Part shown: piece after piece, positions 1 through 8,492 of the stretch
Numbering within the stretch: the stretch's first letter is position 1
How the letters are laid out: every line of letters begins with the position of its first letter
Source of the DNA: Bacteroidota bacterium
Lineage (GTDB): Bacteria; Bacteroidota; Bacteroidia; Flavobacteriales_F; PHOS-HE28
Reading direction: 5' to 3'
DNA length: 64,000 nucleotides
Assembly: GCA_014584605.1 (NCBI GenBank)
Contig: JACTMO010000075.1
Span: 50,800 to 114,799 of the forward strand
Position numbers and translations under genes: made by a program
The notes under the pieces: model-generated
The model's input: the letters and a program-made list of their open reading frames with translations, nothing else
The model's database searches: none
What the model was told of the DNA's origin: nothing

Positions 1-2
1 CG

Positions 3-1760
3 GCGGGTGTGGACATCCCCTTCTACCAGCAGCTGCCCATCGCCGATCCTTACACCTTTCTGTACCGCAGCAACACCGAATACCGCAAGATCGGGTTCGG
101 GGCCGAGCTTGCGGGCATCCCGGTGCCCATCATCTTCAGCCAGCAGGATGTGATCTATGAGCTCCCGCTGAACTACGGGGACGTGAGCACCTCCCAGTCG
201 GCATGGAATGTGAGCCTGCCCACCCTGGCCTACTACGGCTATCAGCAAACGCGCGGCAACGAGGTGGACGGCTGGGGCAGCATCACCACCCCGGCAGGGA
301 CCTTCGATGCACTGCGGGTGAAGACCACGCTGGAAGGGCGCGACACGATCAACGTGGACACCCTGGGTATCGGCTTCGCGATCGACCGGCCCGTGGTGCG
401 GGAGTACAAATGGCTCACACCGGGGCTGCGGGTGCCGGTGCTGCAGGTGAACACCACCCAGGTCTTCGGTTTCGAGGTGGTGACGGCGATCCTCTTCCAC
501 GACGAGCCGCGCAGCATCACCGTGGAGCAGCCTCTCGCGGCCAGCCTCTGCCCGGGCAGCACGCTGGACATCACCTACAGTGAGACCGGCGTGTACAACA
601 CCGGCGGCCTCTTCATCGATGCCAACGACTTCATCGTGCAGCTGAGCGACGCCACGGGCGATTTCACCAGTGCGGTGAACATCGGGCAGGTGACGGCAAC
701 CACGGCGGGCACCATCCCGGTGACCATCCCGGCGAACACCCCCGCCGGCACCGGGTACCGCATCCGCATCGTCTCCACCAGCCCGGCCTTCACCGGGGAC
801 GACAACGGCTTCGACATCACGATCGACAATGTCGCTCCGGTGGCCTCGGTGATCGCCAATGGCCCCACGGCCTTCTGCCCGGGCGACAGCGTGCTGCTCG
901 ACGGCAGCTCCGGCGGAGGCCTGGACTACCAGTGGCAGCTGGACGGGACGGACATCCCCGGGGCCACCTCGGCCACGCTGGTGGCCGATGCTTCCGGCAG
1001 CTACAGTGTGACGGTCTCCGGCGTCTGTGGCACGGACAGCTCCGCCCCGGTGGTCGTTACGGTGAACACCCCGCCAGCCTCGCCCGGCATCCTGGCGTCC
1101 GACACCACGGTGTTCTGCGACGGCGGGTCCGTGCTGCTGGTGGCCGACCCGGTGCCCGGGGCCACCTACATCTGGACCGTGAACGGTATGGTGGTGCCCA
1201 ATGCGGACAGCACGCAGCTCTCGGTGACCGGGACCGGCAGCTACACGGTGGCGGTGACCGATGCACAAGGCTGCACCAGCTCCTCGGCCGATACGATCGA
1301 CGTCACGGTGCATGCGGTACCGGCCGAACCGGTGATCACGCAGGTGGCGGACACCCTCTTCGCATCCGGCACGGGTTCCTTCCAGTGGTATGTGGACGGG
1401 TTGCCCATTCCGGGTGCCACCGGCGGTTGGTACGTGCCCACGGTGAGCGGCGCCTACACCGTCGTGGTGACCGATGGCAACGGATGCAGCAGCACTTCCC
1501 AGGTCTATGCGTACATCTTCACCGGGCTGTCGATGCAACAGCAGGCTACGCTGCGTGCCTGGCCGAACCCCACCACCGGCCAGCTCATGGTGGAAGGCCT
1601 CGCCGGAGCGCGTTACGCCGTGGCGGATGCGAGCGGGCGCCTGCTTCTGGAAGGCCTGGCCACCTTCAGCCCGGCCGTGCTCGACCTGGCAGACCTGGCA
1701 CCCGGCCTGTATGAGCTGCGCACCGGCGACGGGGCGGTGCTGCGGATCGTCAGACAGTAG
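3..1760 (+). CDS. T9SS type A cargo protein, 5' end outside window
   Basis: The reading frame is open to the left edge, so the GTG at position 9 in the ORF track is unlikely to be the real start and the gene is partial. The visible 585 or so residues begin with a domain containing a WGSITTPAGTFDALRVK stretch, a pattern I associate with Bacteroidota surface proteins. Several Ig-like or PKD-like repeats follow (about residues 275-355, 360-435 and 440-505; typical pieces are YQWQLDG and YIWTVNG). The last ~75 residues look like a T9SS type A sorting domain: RAWPNPTTGQLMVEGL followed by short beta strands and a basic end (LRIVRQ). This implies export by the type IX system with cleavage of the tail and anchoring or release at the cell surface. 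The substrate is unknown. Confidence 0.85.
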   Translation, partial: AGVDIPFYQQLPIADPYTFLYRSNTEYRKIGFGAELAGIPVPIIFSQQDVIYELPLNYGDVSTSQSAWNVSLPTLAYYGYQQTRGNEVDGWGSITTPAGTFDALRVKTTLEGRDTINVDTLGIGFAIDRPVVREYKWLTPGLRVPVLQVNTTQVFGFEVVTAILFHDEPRSITVEQPLAASLCPGSTLDITYSETGVYNTGGLFIDANDFIVQLSDATGDFTSAVNIGQVTATTAGTIPVTIPANTPAGTGYRIRIVSTSPAFTGDDNGFDITIDNVAPVASVIANGPTAFCPGDSVLLDGSSGGGLDYQWQLDGTDIPGATSATLVADASGSYSVTVSGVCGTDSSAPVVVTVNTPPASPGILASDTTVFCDGGSVLLVADPVPGATYIWTVNGMVVPNADSTQLSVTGTGSYTVAVTDAQGCTSSSADTIDVTVHAVPAEPVITQVADTLFASGTGSFQWYVDGLPIPGATGGWYVPTVSGAYTVVVTDGNGCSSTSQVYAYIFTGLSMQQQATLRAWPNPTTGQLMVEGLAGARYAVADASGRLLLEGLATFSPAVLDLADLAPGLYELRTGDGAVLRIVRQ

Positions 1761-1770
1761 GGCCTTCTGC

Positions 1771-1813
1771 GAACGCAAGAGCCCCCGACCAGCGGTCGGG
1801 GGCTCTTGCGTTC
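1771..1813 (+). terminator. strong hairpin terminator
   Basis: A perfect 20 bp inverted repeat (arms GAACGCAAGAGCCCCCGACC) with a 3-base AGC loop starts 11 bases after the stop of the T9SS gene. There is no T-run after the stem, so it ends or stabilises the upstream transcript by structure alone. The lipase gene begins about 100 bp further on. Confidence 0.8.
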
Positions 1814-1909
1814 CAACGGGCGTTGCACGATCATCGGTTGATGATCCGTGGCGGGACGGGCCGCTCCTGGCATACGATTTTCTTTGCTTGCGACGTTGGA
1901 ACATCCGGC

Positions 1910-3103
1910 ATGAAGACCCTCCGGTGGTCCCTCCTGTGGACCGTGCCCGCTGTCGTCCCGGCGCTGATGGCGCAACCCGCCGGTTTCGATCCGGTCCTGG
2001 CGCGTGACCTGAGCGCCTTGTGCACCACGCACACCTTCCGCGACCTGTACGGAAGCGATGAGGCCATCATGCCTGCGGGCTATGAACGGCTCCACACCTC
2101 CGCCCCCCGGGGCATGGACAACCTGTTCCAGGTGTTCAGAAAGGGCCCGCTGGGGGTGATCGAGCTGCGCGGCTCCACGGCCGACCCGCTGAGCTGGATG
2201 GAGAACGTGCATGCCGCCATGCTGCCCGCAAGGGGCACCATCCTGCTGGACGGCCGGCCCTTCGACTACCACTTCGCCGACGACACGGCGGCCGCGGTAC
2301 ATGCGGGCTACACGCTCGGTGTGGCCTTCGTGGTGGACGAGGTGCTGGAGCAGCTGTTGCTGCTGGACCGGCAGGGCGTGCACGACATCGTGATCACCGG
2401 GCACAGCCAGGGCGGAGCGCTGGCGCAGCTGGTGCGCGCCCATCTGGAGCACCTGCCGGTGGACCAGGTGCCGGTGCGGGCCCGATTCCGCACGTACGCG
2501 TTCGCCAACCCGATGGTGGGCAATGCAGCCTTCGCTCGCGAGTACGACAGGGCCTATTGCAGCTCCGGCACCAGCTTCAGCATCATCAACCCCGAGGACC
2601 CCGTGCCGGGCATGCCGCTGGCCTACCACGACCACCGGATCTTCTCGGCCGCCACGCTCAATGGCATGGCATCGGGTCAGGACGGGTACGATATGCGAAG
2701 CCTCGCGCGCAGTGCACTGTTCCGCATGTTCCGCGGTACGGTGACCGACCTGGCGCAATACGTGTCATCCTCGGTGGAAAAACGCATCGCCAGGCCCGTG
2801 GGCGAGGTGAAGCTGCCACCCTACCGCGAGGAGATGAATTACGTGCCCATGCCCGGCCGGGTGCCGCTGGCCCCCTTCCCGTACCCGTTGATCCTGCGGG
2901 ACAGCACCATCCTGACCAACGATTCGTTGCTGCGGGCCAACCCGCGCGACGAGCAGGGCGTGTTCCTCAACAAGGAACTGTACCGTCGCGCCCCGGGGTT
3001 CTACCAGCACAAGCCCTACAACTACCACGTGGCCATCCTGCGCCGCTGGTTCCCGGAGCGGTATGGCGCCTTGCGCGTCAAGGTGCTCCCGGAGAATCTC
3101 TAA
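1910..3103 (+). CDS. secreted class 3 lipase-like alpha/beta hydrolase
   Basis: A predicted lipase of about 397 residues. The ORF track starts at 1823, but the ATG at 1910 gives a good signal peptide (MKTLRWSLLWTVPAVVPALMAQ), so I chose it. The nucleophile elbow GHSQGG (Ser near residue 166) sits after a hydrophobic strand (HDIVITGHSQGG), as in the Lipase_3 family. The segment GVIELRGSTADPLSWMEN upstream of it resembles the family's oxyanion region. The C-terminal 130 residues have no domain I recognise. It probably hydrolyses acyl esters in the periplasm or outside the cell; no T9SS tail is visible. Its TAA stop interlocks with the TAG stop of the convergent gene on the other strand (shared bases 3101-3102). 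Confidence 0.75.
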   Translation: MKTLRWSLLWTVPAVVPALMAQPAGFDPVLARDLSALCTTHTFRDLYGSDEAIMPAGYERLHTSAPRGMDNLFQVFRKGPLGVIELRGSTADPLSWMENVHAAMLPARGTILLDGRPFDYHFADDTAAAVHAGYTLGVAFVVDEVLEQLLLLDRQGVHDIVITGHSQGGALAQLVRAHLEHLPVDQVPVRARFRTYAFANPMVGNAAFAREYDRAYCSSGTSFSIINPEDPVPGMPLAYHDHRIFSAATLNGMASGQDGYDMRSLARSALFRMFRGTVTDLAQYVSSSVEKRIARPVGEVKLPPYREEMNYVPMPGRVPLAPFPYPLILRDSTILTNDSLLRANPRDEQGVFLNKELYRRAPGFYQHKPYNYHVAILRRWFPERYGALRVKVLPENL

Positions 3104-3828
3104 GATCCGGGGCCCTCGGGCATCACCCGGTACCGCAGGAGCACATCGGTGGTCTGCGCTCCACTGCCTGCGGAGCGCGCCTCACGCAGGGGCATCAACG
3201 CGGTCCAGGTCCGGTCGGCCTCGCCGGGTGTGGCCGCCAGCGGCAGGTCGAACGCCAGCCAGGTATGCTCCTCGATGTGAAAGCTGAGGACCCGCGTGGA
3301 GGATCGGCTGTTCAGCCCGGCCCGCGCGGGGACGACGAGCATGCCGTTCTCCTCGCGGAAGAGCGACCGGTCGATCGTGGCGTACGCATTGTCGTTCGGA
3401 CCCGCATAGAGGCTCAACCGGATCTGATCGGGCTCCTTCGACCGGGCGGTGATGCGCGCCAGCGGCACATGCACCTCCACCTCGAGCACCAGCGCCTGGC
3501 CATCGACCTTCGGAGGACGCGGAACGGAAAGCCTGCTCAGGCCGGCGATGCTGAAGAGGGCCGCCTGGCCCAGTACGATGGAAAGGCCCGCAGCTTTCCA
3601 GAAGTGCGCCCATTCGGTGGCGTGGACCAGCCTGGTACCGAGCAGCCCCAGGAGGAACCCGCCGATGAAGCCGGCCGGGATGAAGATGAAGGCGATGGCG
3701 TAGCCGCGCTTCCCCTCGAAGTTGCTGACGCCGCTCAGCTCCGTGACCTTGTCGGCGACGGGGATGGTGACGACCGCGGTGATGATGCCGCTGAGCAGGG
3801 CGACCAACAGGGCGATCTTCCAGGACAT
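3100..3828 (-). CDS. unknown membrane protein, three or more TM segments
   Basis: About 242 residues from the ATG at 3828 (MSWKIALLVALLSG). The longer start in the ORF track would overlap the divergent gene and adds an unlikely basic N-terminus. Hydrophobic segments lie near residues 1-20, 40-65 (YAIAFIFIPAGFIGGFLLG) and 75-95. The rest is a soluble domain rich in beta strands (LEVEVHVPLARI, VLSFHIEEHTWLAFDLPL). I do not recognise a family. The gene is divergent from the next one (start at 3923), and the ~95 bp between them must carry both promoters. Confidence 0.6.
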   Translation of the reverse strand: MSWKIALLVALLSGIITAVVTIPVADKVTELSGVSNFEGKRGYAIAFIFIPAGFIGGFLLGLLGTRLVHATEWAHFWKAAGLSIVLGQAALFSIAGLSRLSVPRPPKVDGQALVLEVEVHVPLARITARSKEPDQIRLSLYAGPNDNAYATIDRSLFREENGMLVVPARAGLNSRSSTRVLSFHIEEHTWLAFDLPLAATPGEADRTWTALMPLREARSAGSGAQTTDVLLRYRVMPEGPGS

Positions 3829-3922
3829 GTGGCGGGAGTGTCTCCAAATATGGGGATCTTCGCCTCGCGCCCGTACACCCGCATGTTTCCGCAGGAGGGT
3901 ACGGGCCGTCGTACCAACCGTC

Positions 3923-5308
3923 ATGGGCATGCGCAAGGTCAACATCACACAGGAAGGCCGCTCCGGCGCCGTCACCTACGAGGAGGACCAGGGGCGGATC
4001 ACGGGCTGGTGGGAGTTCGCTGGAGGCGATGCGCTGGCCTTGATCAGCATGGGCAGCGCCAGCGAATGGCGCCACGGGCATCCGTGGGCGGTCGATCACC
4101 GTGCCGGGATCCTCCGCTTCGTGGCCGATGAGGTGATCCGCCAGAAAGCGCCCGGATGTTATGCGGTGATCGAGGAGGAGAGCGGTATGATCACCCTGTA
4201 TCAGGGACCGGCCCCGGCGGGGCGCACAGCCGCATCCGAAACCCCGACCGCAGCGTCCTCCACCGCGCGGAAGGCGGAGGCCGCGACCTTCGTGCGGCGT
4301 TACACCAGGCTCAAGGCCATGCTCGGGATCGTCGTGCTTGCCGTCGCGCTCGTTGCCGGTGCGGTGTACTGGCTCGGGAAGAAGGTGCTCACCGTGGCCT
4401 CGGCGGGTGGCATGCCCATGGGTGAATGCGTGCGCACCGACACCCACATCGCCTCGCTCATCCAGGCCACCGACCCGCACCTGCCGGAGATCACCGGTCG
4501 CGGTGCCAAGACCACCACGACCGTCAGCCTCCTGCTCATTCCGACCGACGGCTCGGCGCCGCACCAGCTCCTGATCGGCGAAGGGCTCCGTTCGGAGCAG
4601 ATCCGGATGGCCAGGATCCTGGGCAGCGATGGCCGGGTGCTCTGGTTCGATGTGAACGGCCTCGGCGGGGCGGACCTGGAGCGCCATGTGCTGTTGGACC
4701 CGTCGGAGATGCGCGACCCACAAGTGCCCAGGCCGGGATCGCCGTTCCCGCCCGGCCCGGACAGCTATCTGTCCGCAGGCTTCATCCCGGCGGATGGGCA
4801 GTGGATCGGCGTGCATGCCGCGGAAGAGCTGCAAGGGGAGTATGCACCGGGGAAGTTCGTGCGCAAGGTGGTGTCGCAGCAGGGCAGCAGGCAGATGCGG
4901 CGCCTGTACCGGGGCATGCTGGAGACTGCGGTGGACGGCAAATACCACCGCATCACCGCCATGGAGCCTTTGGGCGACGCGGAGTTCTTCAATGCGGCCT
5001 TCCTACGCATGGACGGCAGGTCGGAACCGCTACGGCTCGCCGATCCCGATGGCGTGCTCATGTTGCACACTTCCGAACCGGGCGTGAAAGGCACTGCGAT
5101 CGTCGCCCGGATGGACCTGAGCGGAAAGACCCTCTGGTCCGTGAACACCGCGATCGACCGCTTCAACCTGAAGCAGATCCTGCCCGGCCCGGATGCCTTT
5201 GCCTTCGTGGGCAAGCGGCTGCCCGCGCCGGGCAAGGTGAGCGAGCCGCTGGTGGTGCTCGTGGAGAATACGACCGGGAAGACGACCACGCATTCCCTGT
5301 GGCGGTAG
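3923..5308 (+). CDS. unknown single-TM protein (possibly PA2928-like)
   Basis: About 461 residues using the ATG at 3923 (MGMRKVNITQEG). The upstream part of the ORF overlaps the divergent gene and looks non-coding. An N-terminal cytoplasmic-looking region of ~100 residues (GAVTYEEDQGRITGWWEF) precedes one strong TM helix (GIVVLAVALVAGAVYWLG, about 135-155). A large domain with repeated beta strands follows, which may form a propeller (RILGSDGRVLWFDVNGLGG, MDLSGKTLWSVNTAIDR). The overall look recalls proteins annotated as PA2928 family, but I could not check this. No function can be assigned. Confidence 0.6.
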   Translation: MGMRKVNITQEGRSGAVTYEEDQGRITGWWEFAGGDALALISMGSASEWRHGHPWAVDHRAGILRFVADEVIRQKAPGCYAVIEEESGMITLYQGPAPAGRTAASETPTAASSTARKAEAATFVRRYTRLKAMLGIVVLAVALVAGAVYWLGKKVLTVASAGGMPMGECVRTDTHIASLIQATDPHLPEITGRGAKTTTTVSLLLIPTDGSAPHQLLIGEGLRSEQIRMARILGSDGRVLWFDVNGLGGADLERHVLLDPSEMRDPQVPRPGSPFPPGPDSYLSAGFIPADGQWIGVHAAEELQGEYAPGKFVRKVVSQQGSRQMRRLYRGMLETAVDGKYHRITAMEPLGDAEFFNAAFLRMDGRSEPLRLADPDGVLMLHTSEPGVKGTAIVARMDLSGKTLWSVNTAIDRFNLKQILPGPDAFAFVGKRLPAPGKVSEPLVVLVENTTGKTTTHSLWR

Positions 5309-5331
5309 CGCTTGCACCGCAGGATCGGTGT

Positions 5332-7623
5332 TCACCGCACCTCCACCTCGTCCAGGAAGAGCCACGCGGGGTTCCCCGCGCCGGGCGCGCCTTCCGGGAT
5401 GTTGCCGATGGACCTCACCGCGATGCGCACGTAGCGCGCCTTGGCCAGGCCGTCCGCGCTGAAGGCGTTGCGGCCTCCTACATCCTGGCCCTTCGCGCTG
5501 CCGAACGGCGTGAAGGCGGTGCTGTCCGTGCTGGTGCTGAAGTCCACGCCCACGGGCCCATGGATCCAGCTGTGCGGATCGTGCCACGCGCCGATGCCGA
5601 TGTGGCGCACATCCTGTACGCGGCCCAGGTCCACGGTGATGGTGACGCTTTGTTTCCAGCCCAGCCATTCGGTGCTCACGCGCTTGTTGCCTGCCGTGAT
5701 GCCGTCCACCAGGGTGAAGGCTCCTCCCTCGCTGTAGCGCTCATTCGGCGGGTCGCTCAACACGATGGGCCGCGCCGTGGCCTGGTTGAAGCGGAACCCG
5801 GACCTGGACACCGGATAGGTATCCTTCACGCCGTACAGGGCTTCCGGTTCTGCCCAGGCCTGCACGGTGCATGATCCGGAAAGTTCCACCGGGCCGGTGT
5901 AGCGCTGCTTCTGCGGCGCCATAGGGTCCTTGCGGGGATCCCGGGCCAGGGGATCCGTGCCGCCGCCGAGCACCTTGTAGTAGAGCGGGGTGTTGGGCAT
6001 GGCGCCTTTCAGTTCCACCAGCAACTGGCCCGGCTTCGCACCTTGTTTCGGCACGATGCGCACCTGGTAAATACTGCGGCTGGCGTTGGCATGCAGGGCG
6101 TCCAAGCGGGGAAACTCCGCCTCCAGGCGGCGGATGAAGTCGGCCTCGTTCCGCTGCTCCTTCGGTGACCACAGTACTTCGGCCAGCGCCAGCATGCGCG
6201 GCATCATCATGTACTCCACGTGGTCCGTGGTGGCGATGTACTCGGTCCACAGGTTGGCCTGCGCGCCGAGGATGTGCTTGGCCTCGTCGGCGGTGAGTTC
6301 GGCGGGAATGGGCTCGTAGCCATACACCTTCTGCAAGGGCGTGTACCCACCGATGGACAGCGGTTCGTTGGCGGGATCGCCTTGGTAGTGGTCGAAGTAG
6401 CAATGGCTGCCGGGGCTCATCACCGCGTCGTGGCCACTGCGCGCCGCAGCAATGCCGCCCTCGGTGCCGCGCCAGCTCATCACGGTGGCGTTGGGCGCGA
6501 GGCCGCCTTCCAGGATCTCGTCCCAGCCGATGATCTTGCGCCCCTTGCTGTTCACAAACTGTTCGATGCGCCGGATGAAGTACGACTGCAGCTCGTGCTC
6601 GTCCTTCAGGCCCTCAGCCTTCATGCGCGCCTGGCATTTCGGACAGGTCTTCCAACGGTCCTTGGGGCATTCATCGCCACCGATGTGGATGTAGGGGCTG
6701 GGGAAGAGCACCATCACCTCGGTGAGCACGTCCTGCAGCATGGCGAACACGCTGTCGTTGCCGGCGCAGAACACGTCGGGGAACACGCCCCAGCCGCGTT
6801 CCACCGCGTAGGGACCGCCGGTACACCCCAGTTGCGGGTAGGCGGCCAGTGCGGCCAGGGCATGGCCGGGCATCTCGATCTCCGGCACCACGTTGATGTG
6901 GTGTTCCGCCGCATAGGCCACCACCTCGCGGATCTCGTCCTGGGTGTAGAAGCCGCCGTAGCGCACGGTGTCGAATTGCTGGTTGGCGTAGGCGCCCACC
7001 TGGCTGCCGCGACGCCAGCCGCCCACGGCGGTGAGCTCGGGCCTGCTCTTGATCTGGATGCGCCAGCCCTGGTCGTCGGTGAGGTGCCAGTGGAAGCTGC
7101 TCATCTTGTAGCGCGCCAGCAGGTCGATGTACTTCTTGACGAAGGCGATGGGGAAGAAGTGGCGGCACACGTCGAGGTGCATGCCGCGCCAGCCGAAGCG
7201 CGGCTGGTCGGTGATGGTGAGGCAGGGCAGGGAGGCCGTGTCACGGCCCTGTTCGAGCAGTTGCACCAAGGTGCGGGTGCCGCGGTACAGGCCCGCCTCG
7301 GTCGTGGCATCGATCGCGATCCCGGCGGTGGAGACCCGCAGGCTGTACCATTCGGGATGCAGTGCGGTGTCCGGTGCGATCAGGGCGAGTGTGATGGGCG
7401 TGGCGCGGAAGCAGTTCAGCCCGGACGCGGGGTGCAAGGGCTCGATCTCCGCGCCCAGCTGTTGCGCGAACGACTGCAGGGCAGGGCCTGCATCCACGGT
7501 CCACGGGCAACGCAGGTCCAGGCGGCCTTCGTTGTAGGTGAGCTGGGCCGGCAGCGGGATCAGGTCCACCTGGGCGGAAGCGGATAGCGAAAGGAATAGG
7601 GCGATGGGCAGGAGGCGATGCAT
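5332..7623 (-). CDS. beta-N-acetylhexosaminidase, GH20
   Basis: A 763-residue exported enzyme that should remove terminal GlcNAc or GalNAc from chitooligosaccharides or glycans. The start is the ATG at 7623 (MHRLLPIALFLSLSASAQ, a signal peptide); the earlier Met in the track lacks this. Domain order: N-terminal GH20b-like domain (to about 140), then the catalytic barrel (about 145-500) with FGWRGMHLDVCRHFF, FHWHLTDDQGWRIQ and the catalytic Asp-Glu pair in HIGGDECP (about 317-318). A chitobiase-type/Fn3-like C-terminal region follows, and an F5/8-type lectin-like domain at the end (WIHGPVGVDFSTSTDS). No T9SS tail. The convergent neighbour ends 23 bp away. Length and motifs fit the family well. 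Confidence 0.93.
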   Translation of the reverse strand: MHRLLPIALFLSLSASAQVDLIPLPAQLTYNEGRLDLRCPWTVDAGPALQSFAQQLGAEIEPLHPASGLNCFRATPITLALIAPDTALHPEWYSLRVSTAGIAIDATTEAGLYRGTRTLVQLLEQGRDTASLPCLTITDQPRFGWRGMHLDVCRHFFPIAFVKKYIDLLARYKMSSFHWHLTDDQGWRIQIKSRPELTAVGGWRRGSQVGAYANQQFDTVRYGGFYTQDEIREVVAYAAEHHINVVPEIEMPGHALAALAAYPQLGCTGGPYAVERGWGVFPDVFCAGNDSVFAMLQDVLTEVMVLFPSPYIHIGGDECPKDRWKTCPKCQARMKAEGLKDEHELQSYFIRRIEQFVNSKGRKIIGWDEILEGGLAPNATVMSWRGTEGGIAAARSGHDAVMSPGSHCYFDHYQGDPANEPLSIGGYTPLQKVYGYEPIPAELTADEAKHILGAQANLWTEYIATTDHVEYMMMPRMLALAEVLWSPKEQRNEADFIRRLEAEFPRLDALHANASRSIYQVRIVPKQGAKPGQLLVELKGAMPNTPLYYKVLGGGTDPLARDPRKDPMAPQKQRYTGPVELSGSCTVQAWAEPEALYGVKDTYPVSRSGFRFNQATARPIVLSDPPNERYSEGGAFTLVDGITAGNKRVSTEWLGWKQSVTITVDLGRVQDVRHIGIGAWHDPHSWIHGPVGVDFSTSTDSTAFTPFGSAKGQDVGGRNAFSADGLAKARYVRIAVRSIGNIPEGAPGAGNPAWLFLDEVEVR

Positions 7624-7724
7624 GGCGTAAAGATGCGCACCCCCGTTCACAGGGGCCGCTTCCCACGGAGGTCACGGTTGGCGTGTCCCTGCATGGACGG
7701 GGCCTGTCGCTATCGCCCTTCCTG

Positions 7725-8138
7725 TCAGCGAAGCTTCCGCAAGGCCTCACTTGCGCCAAGGACCGGAATGCTGCTGTGGCGCTTCATGTCCGCATCATGG
7801 GAGATGATCGCATCGAGTGGTCCACAGCCCAAAGCGGATTGGTGCTGGATGGAATCCTCGAGATCGTTCCACCCGCTCATCAATGCGTTGCGGAGTCCCT
7901 CGCGTTCAAGACCGGCCAATTCCATCGTATCCACCATCCGGAGCAGGTACTTGGACAGGATCCTTGGCGGCATGACTTTCCGCAACACGTAGACCGTGTT
8001 CACAATGGAGATCGGGGAAATGCAGGCAGCGATCTTTCCGGCCTGGATGGCACTTAACAGACGCGTACTGGCCTCATGCTCAGGTCTGGCGGTGTCCAGA
8101 AGGTCGATGAGGATGTTGGTGTCAAGGAATACCCGCAT
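7725..8138 (-). CDS. VapC-like PIN-domain toxin
   Basis: A 137-residue PIN-domain protein, probably the RNase toxin of a VapBC-type pair. The first active-site Asp is in FLDTNILIDLL (residue 6). Later acidic positions are in NDLEDSIQHQSAL and GPLDAIISHDADM. The usual second acidic residue appears to be Asn (SIVNTVYVL), a variation common in one PIN subgroup of Bacteroidota. The gene starts 9 bp after the stop of the small DNA-binding-like antitoxin gene, so the two are surely co-transcribed from the antitoxin promoter. Target RNA unknown. Confidence 0.85.
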   Translation of the reverse strand: MRVFLDTNILIDLLDTARPEHEASTRLLSAIQAGKIAACISPISIVNTVYVLRKVMPPRILSKYLLRMVDTMELAGLEREGLRNALMSGWNDLEDSIQHQSALGCGPLDAIISHDADMKRHSSIPVLGASEALRKLR

Positions 8139-8147
8139 CCCGGAACC

Positions 8148-8387
8148 CTACTTCGAAAGGAGCTTGGCCAAACGGGGATCCTGGTCCAGGTCCTTCTTGG
8201 TGATCCGACCTGTGAGAGCGCCCTTGAGGCCCTCCACCCAATCCACATCGGCTCCCTTTTGCGTCTCGCCCAACGTATCCGTCAGGTCCTCCACCAAGGC
8301 CGCCACACTGATCCGCCGCTTGCGGCTCCAGCGCCGGAGTTTCTCCACGCGCCTGGTATCCATGGTAAGCGTAATGCGGGTCTTCAT
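8148..8387 (-). CDS. antitoxin of the PIN toxin, DUF6364-like
   Basis: About 79 residues starting at MKTRITLTMD (ATG at 8387). The 94-residue form in the ORF track has an N-terminal extension with no family support. The N-terminal strand and two helices (TRRVEKLRRWSRKRRISVAALVEDL) resemble ribbon-helix-helix antitoxins of the DUF6364 type. The C-terminal tail (GALTGRITKKDLDQDPRLAKLLSK) would wrap the toxin. The gene precedes vapC with a 9 bp gap and probably represses its own promoter. Confidence 0.75.
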   Translation of the reverse strand: MKTRITLTMDTRRVEKLRRWSRKRRISVAALVEDLTDTLGETQKGADVDWVEGLKGALTGRITKKDLDQDPRLAKLLSK

Positions 8388-8492
8388 GTTCTCAAAGATA
8401 ATCGGCCGGATGGTAGGGAGGGAGCCTTTCACCGGGTCTGTTGGGTGTTGATCATCCGATCGCTTGCTTGGGGCACGCGGGATCGATGTTCC

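Noticed and set aside
3182-4948. 588-residue minus-strand ORF
   Set aside because: Antisense to the single-TM gene and a frame-shifted echo of the membrane gene; no coherent domains.
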